This document shows positions 51,675-59,274 of a stretch of DNA of 64,000 bases, one piece after another. The translations under genes were made by a program, and so were the position numbers. A model generated the notes under the pieces. It had not been told where the DNA came from and did not search any database. It saw nothing but the letters and a program-made list of their open reading frames with translations. The stretch spans positions 1,302,001-1,366,000 of the forward strand of contig CP108521.1 of the NCBI GenBank assembly GCA_035999765.1. The letters are read 5' to 3'. The DNA comes from Streptomyces sp. NBC_01231 (lineage in GTDB: Bacteria > Actinomycetota > Actinomycetes > Streptomycetales > Streptomycetaceae). Every line of letters starts with the position of its first letter. Positions within the stretch are counted from its first letter, which is position 1.

Positions 51675-51860
51675 GGATAGAGCCTAGAGCGCATCGTGCG
51701 AGAGGGAGAGGCGTACGTCACCCGACCAGCGGGCCGAGCACCGCCGCCCTCGACCGCGCGAGGCTGATGCCGACGCCCCGTTCCCGCCCGACCGCGTACC
51801 GGACGAGCCACCCACTCGTCGTGCGGTCCCCGGGCAGCTGGGGAACGCTGGAGGTTCCAG

Positions 51861-52922
51861 GTGAAGGTGGAGGTGGTGATGGATCCCGTCGAGGCCTTGG
51901 ACCGGATCGCCTTTCTGCTGGAGCGGTCCAGCGCGCCCACGTACCGCGTGCGCGCCTTCCGTACGGCCTCCCGTGTGCTGTCCCCGATGTCCGACGCGGA
52001 GGTCCGCGAGCGGGCGGACACCGGGACGCTGGAGGCCCTGAAGGGGGTCGGCCCGAAGACGGCGCAGGTGGTGCGCGAGGCGCTGGAGGGGCGGGTGCCC
52101 GGCTATCTGGAGAAGCTGGAGGGCGAGGCCGACGCCGCGGCGCCGTCGACGCCGGGCGGGGAGGGGCTGCGGGCCCTGCTGCGCGGGGACTGCCATCTGC
52201 ACTCGGACTGGTCCGACGGCGGCAGCCCGATCGACGAGATGGGCCGGGCCGCGGCCGAGATCGGCCACGAGTGGGCCGCGCTGACCGACCACTCGCCGCG
52301 GCTGACCGTGGCTCGCGGGCTGTCGCCCGAGCGGCTGCGCCGCCAGCTGGAGGTGGTGGCGGAGCTGAACCAGACATGGGCGCCGTTCCGGCTGCTGACG
52401 GGCATCGAGTGCGACATCCTCGACGACGGCTCGCTCGACCAGGAACCCGAACTGCTCGATCAGCTGGACGTCGTGGTGGTGTCCGTGCACTCCAAGCTGC
52501 GGATGGACGCCCGCTCGATGACCCGGCGCATGGTGGCCGCCGTACGCGATCCGCACGCGGACGTCCTCGGGCACTGCACCGGGCGGCTGGTGACGGGGCG
52601 AGGGCGGCCCGAGTCGGAGTTCGACGCCGAGGAGGTGTTCGCGGCGTGCGCCGAGTCCGGTACGGCGGTGGAGATCAACAGCCGCCCCGAGCGCCTCGAT
52701 CCGCCACGGCGACTGCTGCGCGCGGCCGTGCGGGCGGGCGTGCTGTTCTCGATCGACACCGACGCGCACGCACCCGGCCAGCTGGACTGGCAGATCCACG
52801 GCTGCGCCCGTGCGCACGAGTGCGAGGTGCCCGCCGACCGTGTGGTCACGACCTGGTCCCTGGCGGAGCTGCTGGCCTGGACCCGGGAGGGCCGGATTCC
52901 GGATCGAGTGGCGAGCGGCTGA
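51861..52922 (+). CDS. PHP-domain phosphoesterase with helix-hairpin-helix N-terminus
   Basis: A 353-residue protein resembling the C-terminal half of bacterial PolX. Residues 1-90 contain a helix-hairpin-helix (LEALKGVGPKTAQVVREAL). The PHP domain has metal ligands DCHLHSDWSDG, LTDHSPR, IECDIL, VSVHSK, GHCTGR and DTDAH, all nine positions plausible. Such proteins may act as nucleases or phosphatases on DNA ends or nucleotides. No polymerase domain is present. GTG 51861 has GGAGG 6 nt upstream; ATG 51879 is possible. Confidence 0.87.
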   Translation: MKVEVVMDPVEALDRIAFLLERSSAPTYRVRAFRTASRVLSPMSDAEVRERADTGTLEALKGVGPKTAQVVREALEGRVPGYLEKLEGEADAAAPSTPGGEGLRALLRGDCHLHSDWSDGGSPIDEMGRAAAEIGHEWAALTDHSPRLTVARGLSPERLRRQLEVVAELNQTWAPFRLLTGIECDILDDGSLDQEPELLDQLDVVVVSVHSKLRMDARSMTRRMVAAVRDPHADVLGHCTGRLVTGRGRPESEFDAEEVFAACAESGTAVEINSRPERLDPPRRLLRAAVRAGVLFSIDTDAHAPGQLDWQIHGCARAHECEVPADRVVTTWSLAELLAWTREGRIPDRVASG

Positions 52923-53003
52923 CGTGGTACTCGACGCGCTGAACGGGCGGCTGACGGGGTACGCGACGCGCCGACCGGCGGTATGGGACGAAAGGACGGG
53001 CAT

Positions 53004-53660
53004 ATGGGACGGGCCGCGGTGTTCGACGTCGACGGGACCCTCGTCGACACCAACCACCTCCACGTGGTGACCTGGTGGGATGCCTTCCGACAGGCGGGGC
53101 ACCGGGTGCCGACGCACGCCATCCACCGGGCGATCGGGCTCGGCTCCACCGACCTGATCGCCCACCTCCTCGGCGACGACCGGGACCCGGACCGGGACGC
53201 GGAACTGAGCGCCGCCCACAAGGCGCTGTACGGGCAGTACTTCGACCGGCTGCCCGCGTTCCAGGACGCCGGGCGGCTGCTGCGGCGGCTCGACCGGGAC
53301 GGCTGGACGGTGGTGCTCGCCACGTCGGCGGGCGGTGCCGAGCTGTCCGCGCTGCGTCGCGCGATCGACGCGGACGACGCGATCACCGACACGGCGAGCG
53401 CCGACGACGTCGACGAGGGCAAGCCCTCGCCCGAGCCCGTCGAACACGCCCTGGAGCTGGCCGGTGTCGCCCCCGAGCAGGCGGTCTTCGTCGGCGACAC
53501 CGTCTGGGACATGCGCGCGGGCAGCCGGGCCGGGGTGCGCTGCGTCGGCGTCCTGTGCGGCGGCATCCCGCGGACCGACCTGGCCGGGGCGGGGGCGACC
53601 GAGATCTACGACGACCCCGCGGACCTGCTGGCCTCCCTGGCGGACAGCCCCCTGGCATGA
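53004..53660 (+). CDS. HAD-superfamily hydrolase (phosphoglycolate phosphatase-like)
   Basis: A 218-residue enzyme. Motif I is FDVDGTLVDTNH with the nucleophile Asp, motif II VVLATSAGG, motif III Lys in DEGKPSPEP, motif IV VFVGDTVWDM. The alpha-helical cap after motif I makes it a C1 cap type. It dephosphorylates a small sugar phosphate, not known which. ATG 53004 is chosen; an ATG at 52983 adds 7 residues. Confidence 0.9.
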   Translation: MGRAAVFDVDGTLVDTNHLHVVTWWDAFRQAGHRVPTHAIHRAIGLGSTDLIAHLLGDDRDPDRDAELSAAHKALYGQYFDRLPAFQDAGRLLRRLDRDGWTVVLATSAGGAELSALRRAIDADDAITDTASADDVDEGKPSPEPVEHALELAGVAPEQAVFVGDTVWDMRAGSRAGVRCVGVLCGGIPRTDLAGAGATEIYDDPADLLASLADSPLA

Positions 53661-53712
53661 TCCGACCGAAAAACCCAGGTGAGGGGCCTCTCGACGCGGA
53701 TACCCACCGTGC

Positions 53713-54948
53713 ATGACGCGTATGACAGATGCGGTACGACCGTACGGTGGCCGTCCGGCCGACGCGCTGCGGCGGGATGCCCTTGCCATCGCCCGGGCCG
53801 CCCGGGCCGTCCGGCGCGGTCCCGGCCGGGAGCGCGATCTGGTCGTGCAGTCGTTGAAGGCGGCAGCGGCGGCACTGATCGCCTGGTTCGTGGCGAGCGA
53901 CCTGCTGGGCGATCCGATGGCGTTGATGGCGCCCTGGGTGGCGCTGGTGCTGGTGCAGGCCACCGTCTACAGCTCGCTGCGGCAGGGCGCGCAGCAGTGG
54001 GTGGCCCTCTGTGCCGGAACCCTGCTGGCGTCGGCGGCCCAGGCCCTCGCCGGCAGCACGCTGGGCGCGCTTGCCCTGTCCGTACCGGTGCTGATGCTGC
54101 TCGCGAACTGGTCCCGCTTCGGCGACCAGGGGATCTACGGCGCGACCACCGCCGTCTTCACCCTCGCCTCGGGAACCGTCTCGGCGTCGGCGGTCGGGCA
54201 CCGCGTCGGACAGGCACTGCTGGGCGCGGTGATCGGGGTCGCGATCAATGCCCTCGTCCTGCCGCCGATCCATCTGCGGGACGTGCGGGAGAACCTCGCG
54301 GCACTCGCCCGGGAGGCCGGCGACGTGTTGCACACCGTCGGCGCGGATCTGCGGGAGTCGGAGTGGGACGCGCAGACCGCGGCGCGCTGGTCGAGCGCTT
54401 CGGCCCGGTTGGAGCGGTGCCTGGAGGCGCTGCGGTCGGCCCGCGGCTGGAGCCGGGAGAGCCTGAAGCTGACCGCCGGCCCGCTGCGCGCCGTCCGCAG
54501 GCCCCCGCGGCCCGTGCCGCCCGAGGAGGAGGACGAACGCTGGAGCCGGGTCACCGGCCACATCCGGGCGCTGACCCGGGCCCTGAGCATCGCGGCCGAC
54601 GACGGCCGCACGCCCGCCCCGCCCGACGGTGCGGCGCTGCGTTTGTACGGCCGCCTGCTGGAGCTCATCGGGGACGCGTGCCGCGCGGAGAGCCGCCGAC
54701 TCCTGGACCCGCGCGAGGACACCCGACCGGCGGGAGGCTCCGAGGACGCGATGCGGGAGCTGCACGAACGGTTGCAGCACGGTCTGCGGGAGCACGCCGC
54801 GCACGGAGCCACCACGACGGCCGTCCTGGGAACCCTTTTGTTGCAGGCCGAGAACCTCTGGACGGAGGCCGTTCCGGATGCCGAGGCCGTTCCGGAAGCG
54901 GAAGCCTTTCCGGATACCGAGGCCGTTCCGGCCGCTGACGAGCGGTGA
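53713..54948 (+). CDS. FUSC-like aromatic acid exporter family membrane protein
   Basis: A 411-residue protein with about five to six helices in residues 45-190 (ALIAWFVASDLLG, APWVALVLVQATVYSSL, GALALSVPVLMLLANW, LLGAVIGVAINALVLPP), then a cytosolic helical domain. The half-length FUSC arrangement suggests it works as an oligomer. The C-terminus ends in repeats of (A/T)EAVPDAEAVPEAEAFPDTEAVP from 54868 on. No good binding site precedes ATG 53713; ATG 53722 is also possible. Confidence 0.83.
   Translation: MTRMTDAVRPYGGRPADALRRDALAIARAARAVRRGPGRERDLVVQSLKAAAAALIAWFVASDLLGDPMALMAPWVALVLVQATVYSSLRQGAQQWVALCAGTLLASAAQALAGSTLGALALSVPVLMLLANWSRFGDQGIYGATTAVFTLASGTVSASAVGHRVGQALLGAVIGVAINALVLPPIHLRDVRENLAALAREAGDVLHTVGADLRESEWDAQTAARWSSASARLERCLEALRSARGWSRESLKLTAGPLRAVRRPPRPVPPEEEDERWSRVTGHIRALTRALSIAADDGRTPAPPDGAALRLYGRLLELIGDACRAESRRLLDPREDTRPAGGSEDAMRELHERLQHGLREHAAHGATTTAVLGTLLLQAENLWTEAVPDAEAVPEAEAFPDTEAVPAADER
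54868..54935 (+). repeat. Tandem repeats encoding an AVPxAE-type tail
   Basis: Units around GAGGCCGTTCCGGA repeat four times with drift, encoding EAVP(D/E)(A/T)-type steps at the end of the FUSC-like protein. Confidence 0.7.
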
Positions 54949-55238
54949 CACGGATCACCCCGGTCCGCGGCCAACCACGGAACACCCAGGGGTGGTTGTC
55001 CGTTGAACAGACCGTGGGTGCGGATGGGACAGTGTCCCCGGGCCTCACCTTTTGCCCACAGGGACGATCGTTCGGCTGAAGCCCTGTGGAGCGTTTCGCC
55101 GAGAGGCGACCGCCATCCGCGCCCACACGAGACCAGCCCCGACCGTGATTCCCCCGTCCGGTCGGGGCTTCCCTCTGTCCGGACACCGCCGCCACCGTGC
55201 CGGGACCGTGCCGGGACCGCGCTGCCCCGGCCCAGCGC
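54949..55238 (+). ncRNA. Structured intergenic region ending in a terminator-like hairpin
   Basis: A 290-nt stretch without a gene. It contains a stem CCACAGGG...CCCTGTGG near 55055-55088 and a stronger 11-bp hairpin AGCCCCGACCG/CGGTCGGGGCT at 55135-55145 and 55159-55169, with a C-rich 13-nt loop and TTCCCTCT after it. It could be an independent small RNA or a long trailer of the upstream gene. No known class was matched with confidence. Confidence 0.3.
55135..55169 (+). terminator. Terminator-like hairpin with C-rich loop
   Basis: 11-bp perfect stem, 13-nt loop containing five consecutive C, followed by a pyrimidine-rich TTCCCTCT. Confidence 0.6.
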
Positions 55239-55302
55239 GCTCGACTTCGACGATGCTTGACTTCGAGCACCCTTGACCTCGAGGACGCTTGACTTGGAGC
55301 AC
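55239..55302 (+). repeat. Four tandem 16-bp repeats overlapping a promoter
   Basis: Four 16-bp units (55239, 55255, 55271, 55287) share the consensus GCTTGACTTCGAGCAC with one to five changes each. The last unit supplies the -35 box of the SDR promoter. Confidence 0.8.
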
Positions 55303-55319
55303 GCTCCAATCCGTAGCGT
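55289..55319 (+). promoter_or_regulatory. MerR-type promoter of the SDR gene
   Basis: TTGACT (55289-55294), a 19-bp spacer and TAGCGT (55314-55319). The spacer contains the dyad TTGGAGC-AC-GCTCCAA (55294-55309). An overlong spacer with a central palindrome is the hallmark of MerR-family activated promoters. The ATG is 7 nt after the -10 box, so the mRNA is probably leaderless. Confidence 0.8.
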
Positions 55320-55326
55320 TTCGGAC

Positions 55327-56307
55327 ATGAGCACTGCACGCACCGCACGTACCGCACAGCACAAGATCGGCTCGGGGTTCGGCGCCCACAGCACCGGCGC
55401 CGACGTCCTGGCCGGCATCGACCTGACCGGAAAGCTCGCGCTCGTCACCGGCGGCTACTCGGGTCTCGGCCTGGAGACCACCCGCGCCCTGCACGCGGCC
55501 GGCGCCCGGGTCGTCGTTCCGGCCCGCCGCCCCGCCGCCGCACGGGAAGCCCTGGCCGGCGTCGACGGGGTCGAGGTGGACGAACTGGACCTCGGCGACC
55601 TGGACAGCGTCCGCGCCTTCGCCGAGCGGTTCCTCGCCTCGGGCCGCACGCTCGACCTCGTCATCGACAACGCCGGGATCATGGCCTGCCCGGAGACCAG
55701 GGTGGGGCCCGGCTGGGAGGCGCAGTTCGCCACGAACCACCTGGGCCACTTCGCCCTCGTCAACCGGCTGTGGCCGGCGATCGAGCCCGGTGGTGCCCGG
55801 GTGGTGTCGGTGTCCTCGCGCGGCCACCACTTCTCCGGCATCCGCTGGGACGACGTCGACTGGCAGGACGGCTACGACAAGTGGCAGGCATACGGGCAGG
55901 CCAAGACCGCGAACGTCCTGTTCGCCGTCCACCTCGACCGGCTCGCCCGGGACCGCGGCGTACAGGCCTTCGCGCTGCACCCCGGTGGCATCCTCACTCC
56001 TCTCCAGCGGCACCTGCCCAGGGAGGAGATGGTGGCGAACGGCTGGATCGACGAGGACGGCACCCCGATCCCGCAGGAGGGCATGAAGACTCCGGAGCAG
56101 GGCGCGGCCACCCAGGTCTGGGCGGCGACCTCACCCCGGCTGGCCGGCCTGGGCGGCGTCTACCTGGAGGACTGCGACATCGCGGACCCGGCACCGGCCG
56201 ACGGCGAGCGCACGGGCGTCAAGGACTACGCGATCGACCCCGAGCAGGCGGCCCGCCTGTGGGACCTGTCGGCCGACCGGACGGGCGTGAACGCGTTCGC
56301 CGACTGA
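55327..56307 (+). CDS. Short-chain dehydrogenase/reductase
   Basis: A 326-residue SDR. Cofactor motif TGGYSGLGLETT, NAGIM, catalytic Ser in VVSVSSRGHHFSG and YGQAKTAN (YxxxK). The length and order match the retinol-dehydrogenase/WW-oxidoreductase-like group. ATG 55327 is used without a ribosome binding site because the -10 box is only 7 nt upstream. Control by an unlinked MerR regulator is likely. Substrate unknown. Confidence 0.9.
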   Translation: MSTARTARTAQHKIGSGFGAHSTGADVLAGIDLTGKLALVTGGYSGLGLETTRALHAAGARVVVPARRPAAAREALAGVDGVEVDELDLGDLDSVRAFAERFLASGRTLDLVIDNAGIMACPETRVGPGWEAQFATNHLGHFALVNRLWPAIEPGGARVVSVSSRGHHFSGIRWDDVDWQDGYDKWQAYGQAKTANVLFAVHLDRLARDRGVQAFALHPGGILTPLQRHLPREEMVANGWIDEDGTPIPQEGMKTPEQGAATQVWAATSPRLAGLGGVYLEDCDIADPAPADGERTGVKDYAIDPEQAARLWDLSADRTGVNAFAD

Positions 56308-56339
56308 ACCCGGGAAGAAACCGCTTCTCCGCGAAACGA

Positions 56340-57080
56340 TCACTGTTGGGCGTCCCCGCCGCGCATCGGGCGCGCGGGGGCAGGGTCAGCGGCGAGGAGC
56401 AGGGCGGGGGACATGGTCGACGACGTCGTCGCGGGCATTTCGCTCGGCCCGTAGAGCGCGGCCGGCGCGCCGGTCGCCAGGGCCCAGTAACGGTCTCCGT
56501 ACGACCAGTGCCACCACTCGGTGGGGTAGTTGATCAGGCCGGCCGCGCTCAGGGCCGCTCCCAGAACGGCCCGGTTGGCCTGTGCCTCGTCGGAGATGTG
56601 GGCGGCGGCGGTGTAGCAGGCGCCGTCGCTCTGTTCCGGGGACGCGTTCATGGGTGTGCCGAGGTCGAGTTCACGGCCGTCCGCGTGGGCCAGGGTCAGG
56701 TCCACGGCGGCGCCCGCCGAGTGCGGGGCGATCTCGGGCGGGGACACATAGCGGCTGGCCGCCGTGCGGATGCCATCGGCGGGCCAGTCCGGGTGATCGG
56801 CGCGCAGTTCGTCGACGTACCTCTCGAAATAGGACCGCTGCAGGGCGGGGGGCCGGTATCCCTCGACGAAGAGCAGCCGCAGCCCCTGCGGCAGCAGGGC
56901 CTCGGCCCGCAGCAGGCGGTCGAGGACGCCCTGCCGCAGGTGGACCTCGGCGCCGTGGGAGTCCTTGTGCTTCCGGTCGTCGACGCGAAGGGAGGCCCGT
57001 ACGTCGACCAGCGCTTCGCCGCACTCCTCGACCGGAACGGCGGCGACCCTGGCGTCGGACATCAGGATGATCTCACTCAT
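56340..57080 (-). CDS. VanX-like D-alanyl-D-alanine dipeptidase (M15D)
   Basis: A 246-residue zinc peptidase. The zinc ligands are visible in PHSAGAAVDLTL (His and Asp) and EWWHWSYGDRYWAL (His), with the catalytic Glu beside it; EGYRPPALQ is the conserved Arg-containing motif. It splits D-Ala-D-Ala or other D,D-dipeptides and may serve cell-wall recycling rather than vancomycin resistance, because no vanHA genes are present. ATG 57080 has AGGAG 11 nt upstream. A poorly conserved tail of about 25 residues follows the core. Confidence 0.9.
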   Translation of the reverse strand: MSEIILMSDARVAAVPVEECGEALVDVRASLRVDDRKHKDSHGAEVHLRQGVLDRLLRAEALLPQGLRLLFVEGYRPPALQRSYFERYVDELRADHPDWPADGIRTAASRYVSPPEIAPHSAGAAVDLTLAHADGRELDLGTPMNASPEQSDGACYTAAAHISDEAQANRAVLGAALSAAGLINYPTEWWHWSYGDRYWALATGAPAALYGPSEMPATTSSTMSPALLLAADPAPARPMRGGDAQQ

Positions 57081-57452
57081 GAGGTGATCGTCTCCTGGGC
57101 GGAAGTGCGGTCGCCAGCCGCGTGCACCACTCCCGGCTGGGTACTCGGGGCGCTGCCGACCGTGGACGCGGAGCTGCTCGGTGGGATGCTCGGCGCCCGT
57201 CCGGTCCGACTGGCGCGTACCGCGGCCCGCTCGGCGGTCGCCGCCGCGTGGGGGCTGCATCTGCTGCCGGCCTCTCCCCATCTCTTCGACGCGGTGCTGA
57301 GGCTTCCGCTGATGGACTGCAGCCGCGCCCGCACGGAACTGGGCTGGCGCCCGGACCACACGACGGCGGAGGTTCTGGAGGAGTTCCTGCACGGTATGCA
57401 GCAGGGCGCGGGGGCTCGGACGGAGCCGATGCGGGGCCACAAGGTCGGCTGA
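57081..57452 (+). pseudogene. NAD-dependent epimerase/dehydratase C-terminal remnant
   Basis: The plus strand encodes about 110 residues ending LRLPLMDCSRARTELGWRPDHTTAEVLEEFLHGMQQGAG, which is the typical end of an extended SDR epimerase (RAR-ELGW-P). The Rossmann N-terminal part is absent; the fragment begins exactly where the divergent VanX-like gene starts. Likely a truncated gene left by a recombination event. Confidence 0.55.
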
Positions 57453-57572
57453 CCTCGGCGGCGGTACGGCGGTAGGCGGTACGGGCACGCGGCGGTACGG
57501 CCGTGGGCGGTACGGGCACGCGATCCGGGCCCCCGAGGGCCGCCCGACGGCTGGGACGCCTCGGGCGGCCGG
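57453..57572. repeat. GGCGGTACGG-rich short repeats
   Basis: GGCGGTACGG(GCACGCG) occurs four times between about 57458 and 57522, in two blocks of about 35 bp, after the epimerase remnant. Confidence 0.55.
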
Positions 57573-57854
57573 TCAGCCGGTGGGTTCGTCCGGGACCGGG
57601 TGATCGGGGTCCACGGCGCCCGAGTGCGGGGCGCCCCGCCTGCCCGTTCCCGACTCGTCGGTGTCGGGGACGTCTGCGGCCGCCTCGTCGGGGTCCTCGG
57701 AGTCGTCGGCCTCGGTGGTGTCGAGGGTGTCTCCCCGCGCGCTGCCGGCACCCACCTCCCAGGGGTCCTCGCCGTCGTGCGCCTGCTGGTCCGGCGGGTC
57801 ACGCGGTACGGGGTCACCGTTCTCTCCGGGTCCTTCGCTGCGGTGGTCGTCCAC
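57573..57854 (-). CDS. Small acidic hypothetical protein
   Basis: A 93-residue protein rich in Asp, Glu, Pro and Gly with no hydrophobic core, probably disordered. GTG 57854 follows GGGAG by about 7 nt. No family recognised. Confidence 0.65.
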   Translation of the reverse strand: MDDHRSEGPGENGDPVPRDPPDQQAHDGEDPWEVGAGSARGDTLDTTEADDSEDPDEAAADVPDTDESGTGRRGAPHSGAVDPDHPVPDEPTG

Positions 57855-58192
57855 GGCGCACTCCCTTCGCTTCGTGGGGTTCGGGGCGCCACGCGAGTAC
57901 CTCCGCGCCGATCAGCGAAACGTCAGTGCGGCACCCGCTCCTCCGGCGCCGTGCGCCATCCGGGCGGCCGGCCCTCGGGAGCCGACTCGGGTCGCCCGCC
58001 GCCGCGCGCGAAGAAGGCGGCGTCGCCAGGATCGCCGCCCCGACGGTGACCGCGTCCGGTCCGAGCCGCCCGAGCTCGACACTCGCCTTCCCGGCTGGAT
58101 GACGCAGGGTGCACGACATCGCGCGGCGTCGTACGGCGTCGTACGGCGGGCAGGATCCGGGCGCCCGAGCTGGAGCCCGCCCCAGCAACCGA
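57855..58192 (-). pseudogene. Region with ROK-family C-terminal remnant
   Basis: A 338-nt stretch between two minus-strand genes. Around 58024-58110 the minus strand encodes ASVELGRLGPDAVTVGAAILA, which resembles the LG-DA-VGAA-LA end of ROK sugar kinases and repressors. No start or upstream ROK domains are found. Otherwise no gene or clear promoter was seen. Confidence 0.35.
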
Positions 58193-59236
58193 TCAGGACG
58201 CGCTCCGGCTGGACGAGGAAGCGGCGGACGCCCCCTTCTCGATCTCCTCCAGGGCCGCGACGAGTTCCGGGGCGACGTTCTCCTGGACCCATCGCCGCTG
58301 GCCCGCGTCGACCGCCCGGGGCACTGTCTCCGTGAGCATGATCAGGTAGAGGTAGGCGCGGTAGAGGGCGAGGCGGAGGCGGGCCGGGCCGTCGAACTCC
58401 GCTCGGCCGCCGGCCTCCCGGTAGCCCGTGAGGAAGGCCTCGTCCCGCTTGATGTCCCCGAGCAGCGCCAGGGAGACGAAGTCGGCCAGTGGGTCGCCCC
58501 AGAACATCCGCTCCCCGTCGATGAGCCCGCCGATCCGGGGCGCCTCCCCCGCCGGGCGGTCCACCAGGATGTTCCCCGGCCACAGGTCGAAGTGGACCAG
58601 GCACGGGACGGTGACCTCGTCCAGCGCACCGTGGGCGGACCGGAGGGTACGGGCCACCTCGTCGACGGGGCGGGGCAGGCGGGCCCGGTAGTGGCGGGCG
58701 TCTTCGAGGACGGCATCGGTCATGGCCGTGAAGGCGGTGCGCCAGTCGGGGGCGAGCGGGCCGAGGGCGCCGGACGGGTAGCCGAAGCCGGGCCCGGTCA
58801 CCTCGTGCAGGCGGGCGAGGTGACGGCCCAACTCGGCGCGCAGAGCGGTCTGTTCGGTGGGCGTGAGCGAACCGTTCCAGGGTTCGCCGGGACAGGCCGT
58901 CATCAGCAGGTGCCCTGTGGCGGTGTCCGTGTACCCGCCGAGCGCGAGGACGTGCGGCGCCGGGACGCCGACCCCGGCGGCCGCACGGTAGAACTCCGCC
59001 TCGGAGAGCAGCAGTCGCTGCTCGTGGCGCAGACCGGGGACGGTCGCGGCGGGAGGGACCTTCAGCACGTAGCGGCTGCCGTCGGTGAGGACGAGTTCCT
59101 CGACGGTGTTGTACGTGCCGCCCGTCAGGGGGCGCAGCCGCGCGAGGCGGTCGGGGGCGAGGCGGGCGCCTTCCAGCACCCGCCGCGCCCGTCTCCAGGA
59201 ATCCGATGTGCCCGCCTGGTCCACGGAGTCCGCCAC
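58193..59236 (-). CDS. Aminoglycoside phosphotransferase-family kinase
   Basis: A 347-residue kinase-like protein. N-lobe SRYVLKVPP with the ATP-binding Lys; catalytic loop LVHFDLWPGNILVDRP (HxDxxxxN, with His-Phe-Asp); metal site LIDGERMFWGDPLADF. The family phosphorylates antibiotics, choline, fructosamine or other small molecules; which one is unknown. GTG 59236 with GGGAAGG upstream. Located 38 nt from the end of the CYP102 gene on the same strand. Confidence 0.85.
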   Translation of the reverse strand: MADSVDQAGTSDSWRRARRVLEGARLAPDRLARLRPLTGGTYNTVEELVLTDGSRYVLKVPPAATVPGLRHEQRLLLSEAEFYRAAAGVGVPAPHVLALGGYTDTATGHLLMTACPGEPWNGSLTPTEQTALRAELGRHLARLHEVTGPGFGYPSGALGPLAPDWRTAFTAMTDAVLEDARHYRARLPRPVDEVARTLRSAHGALDEVTVPCLVHFDLWPGNILVDRPAGEAPRIGGLIDGERMFWGDPLADFVSLALLGDIKRDEAFLTGYREAGGRAEFDGPARLRLALYRAYLYLIMLTETVPRAVDAGQRRWVQENVAPELVAALEEIEKGASAASSSSRSAS

Positions 59237-59274
59237 CCGCGTCCGCCCTTCCCCGTCTCCCGGTCATCTCCCGG

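Noticed and set aside
56340..57080. Vancomycin resistance cluster
   Set aside because: Only a VanX-like dipeptidase and, 6 kb away, a VanZ-family protein are present; vanH, vanA and vanRS-like genes are absent.
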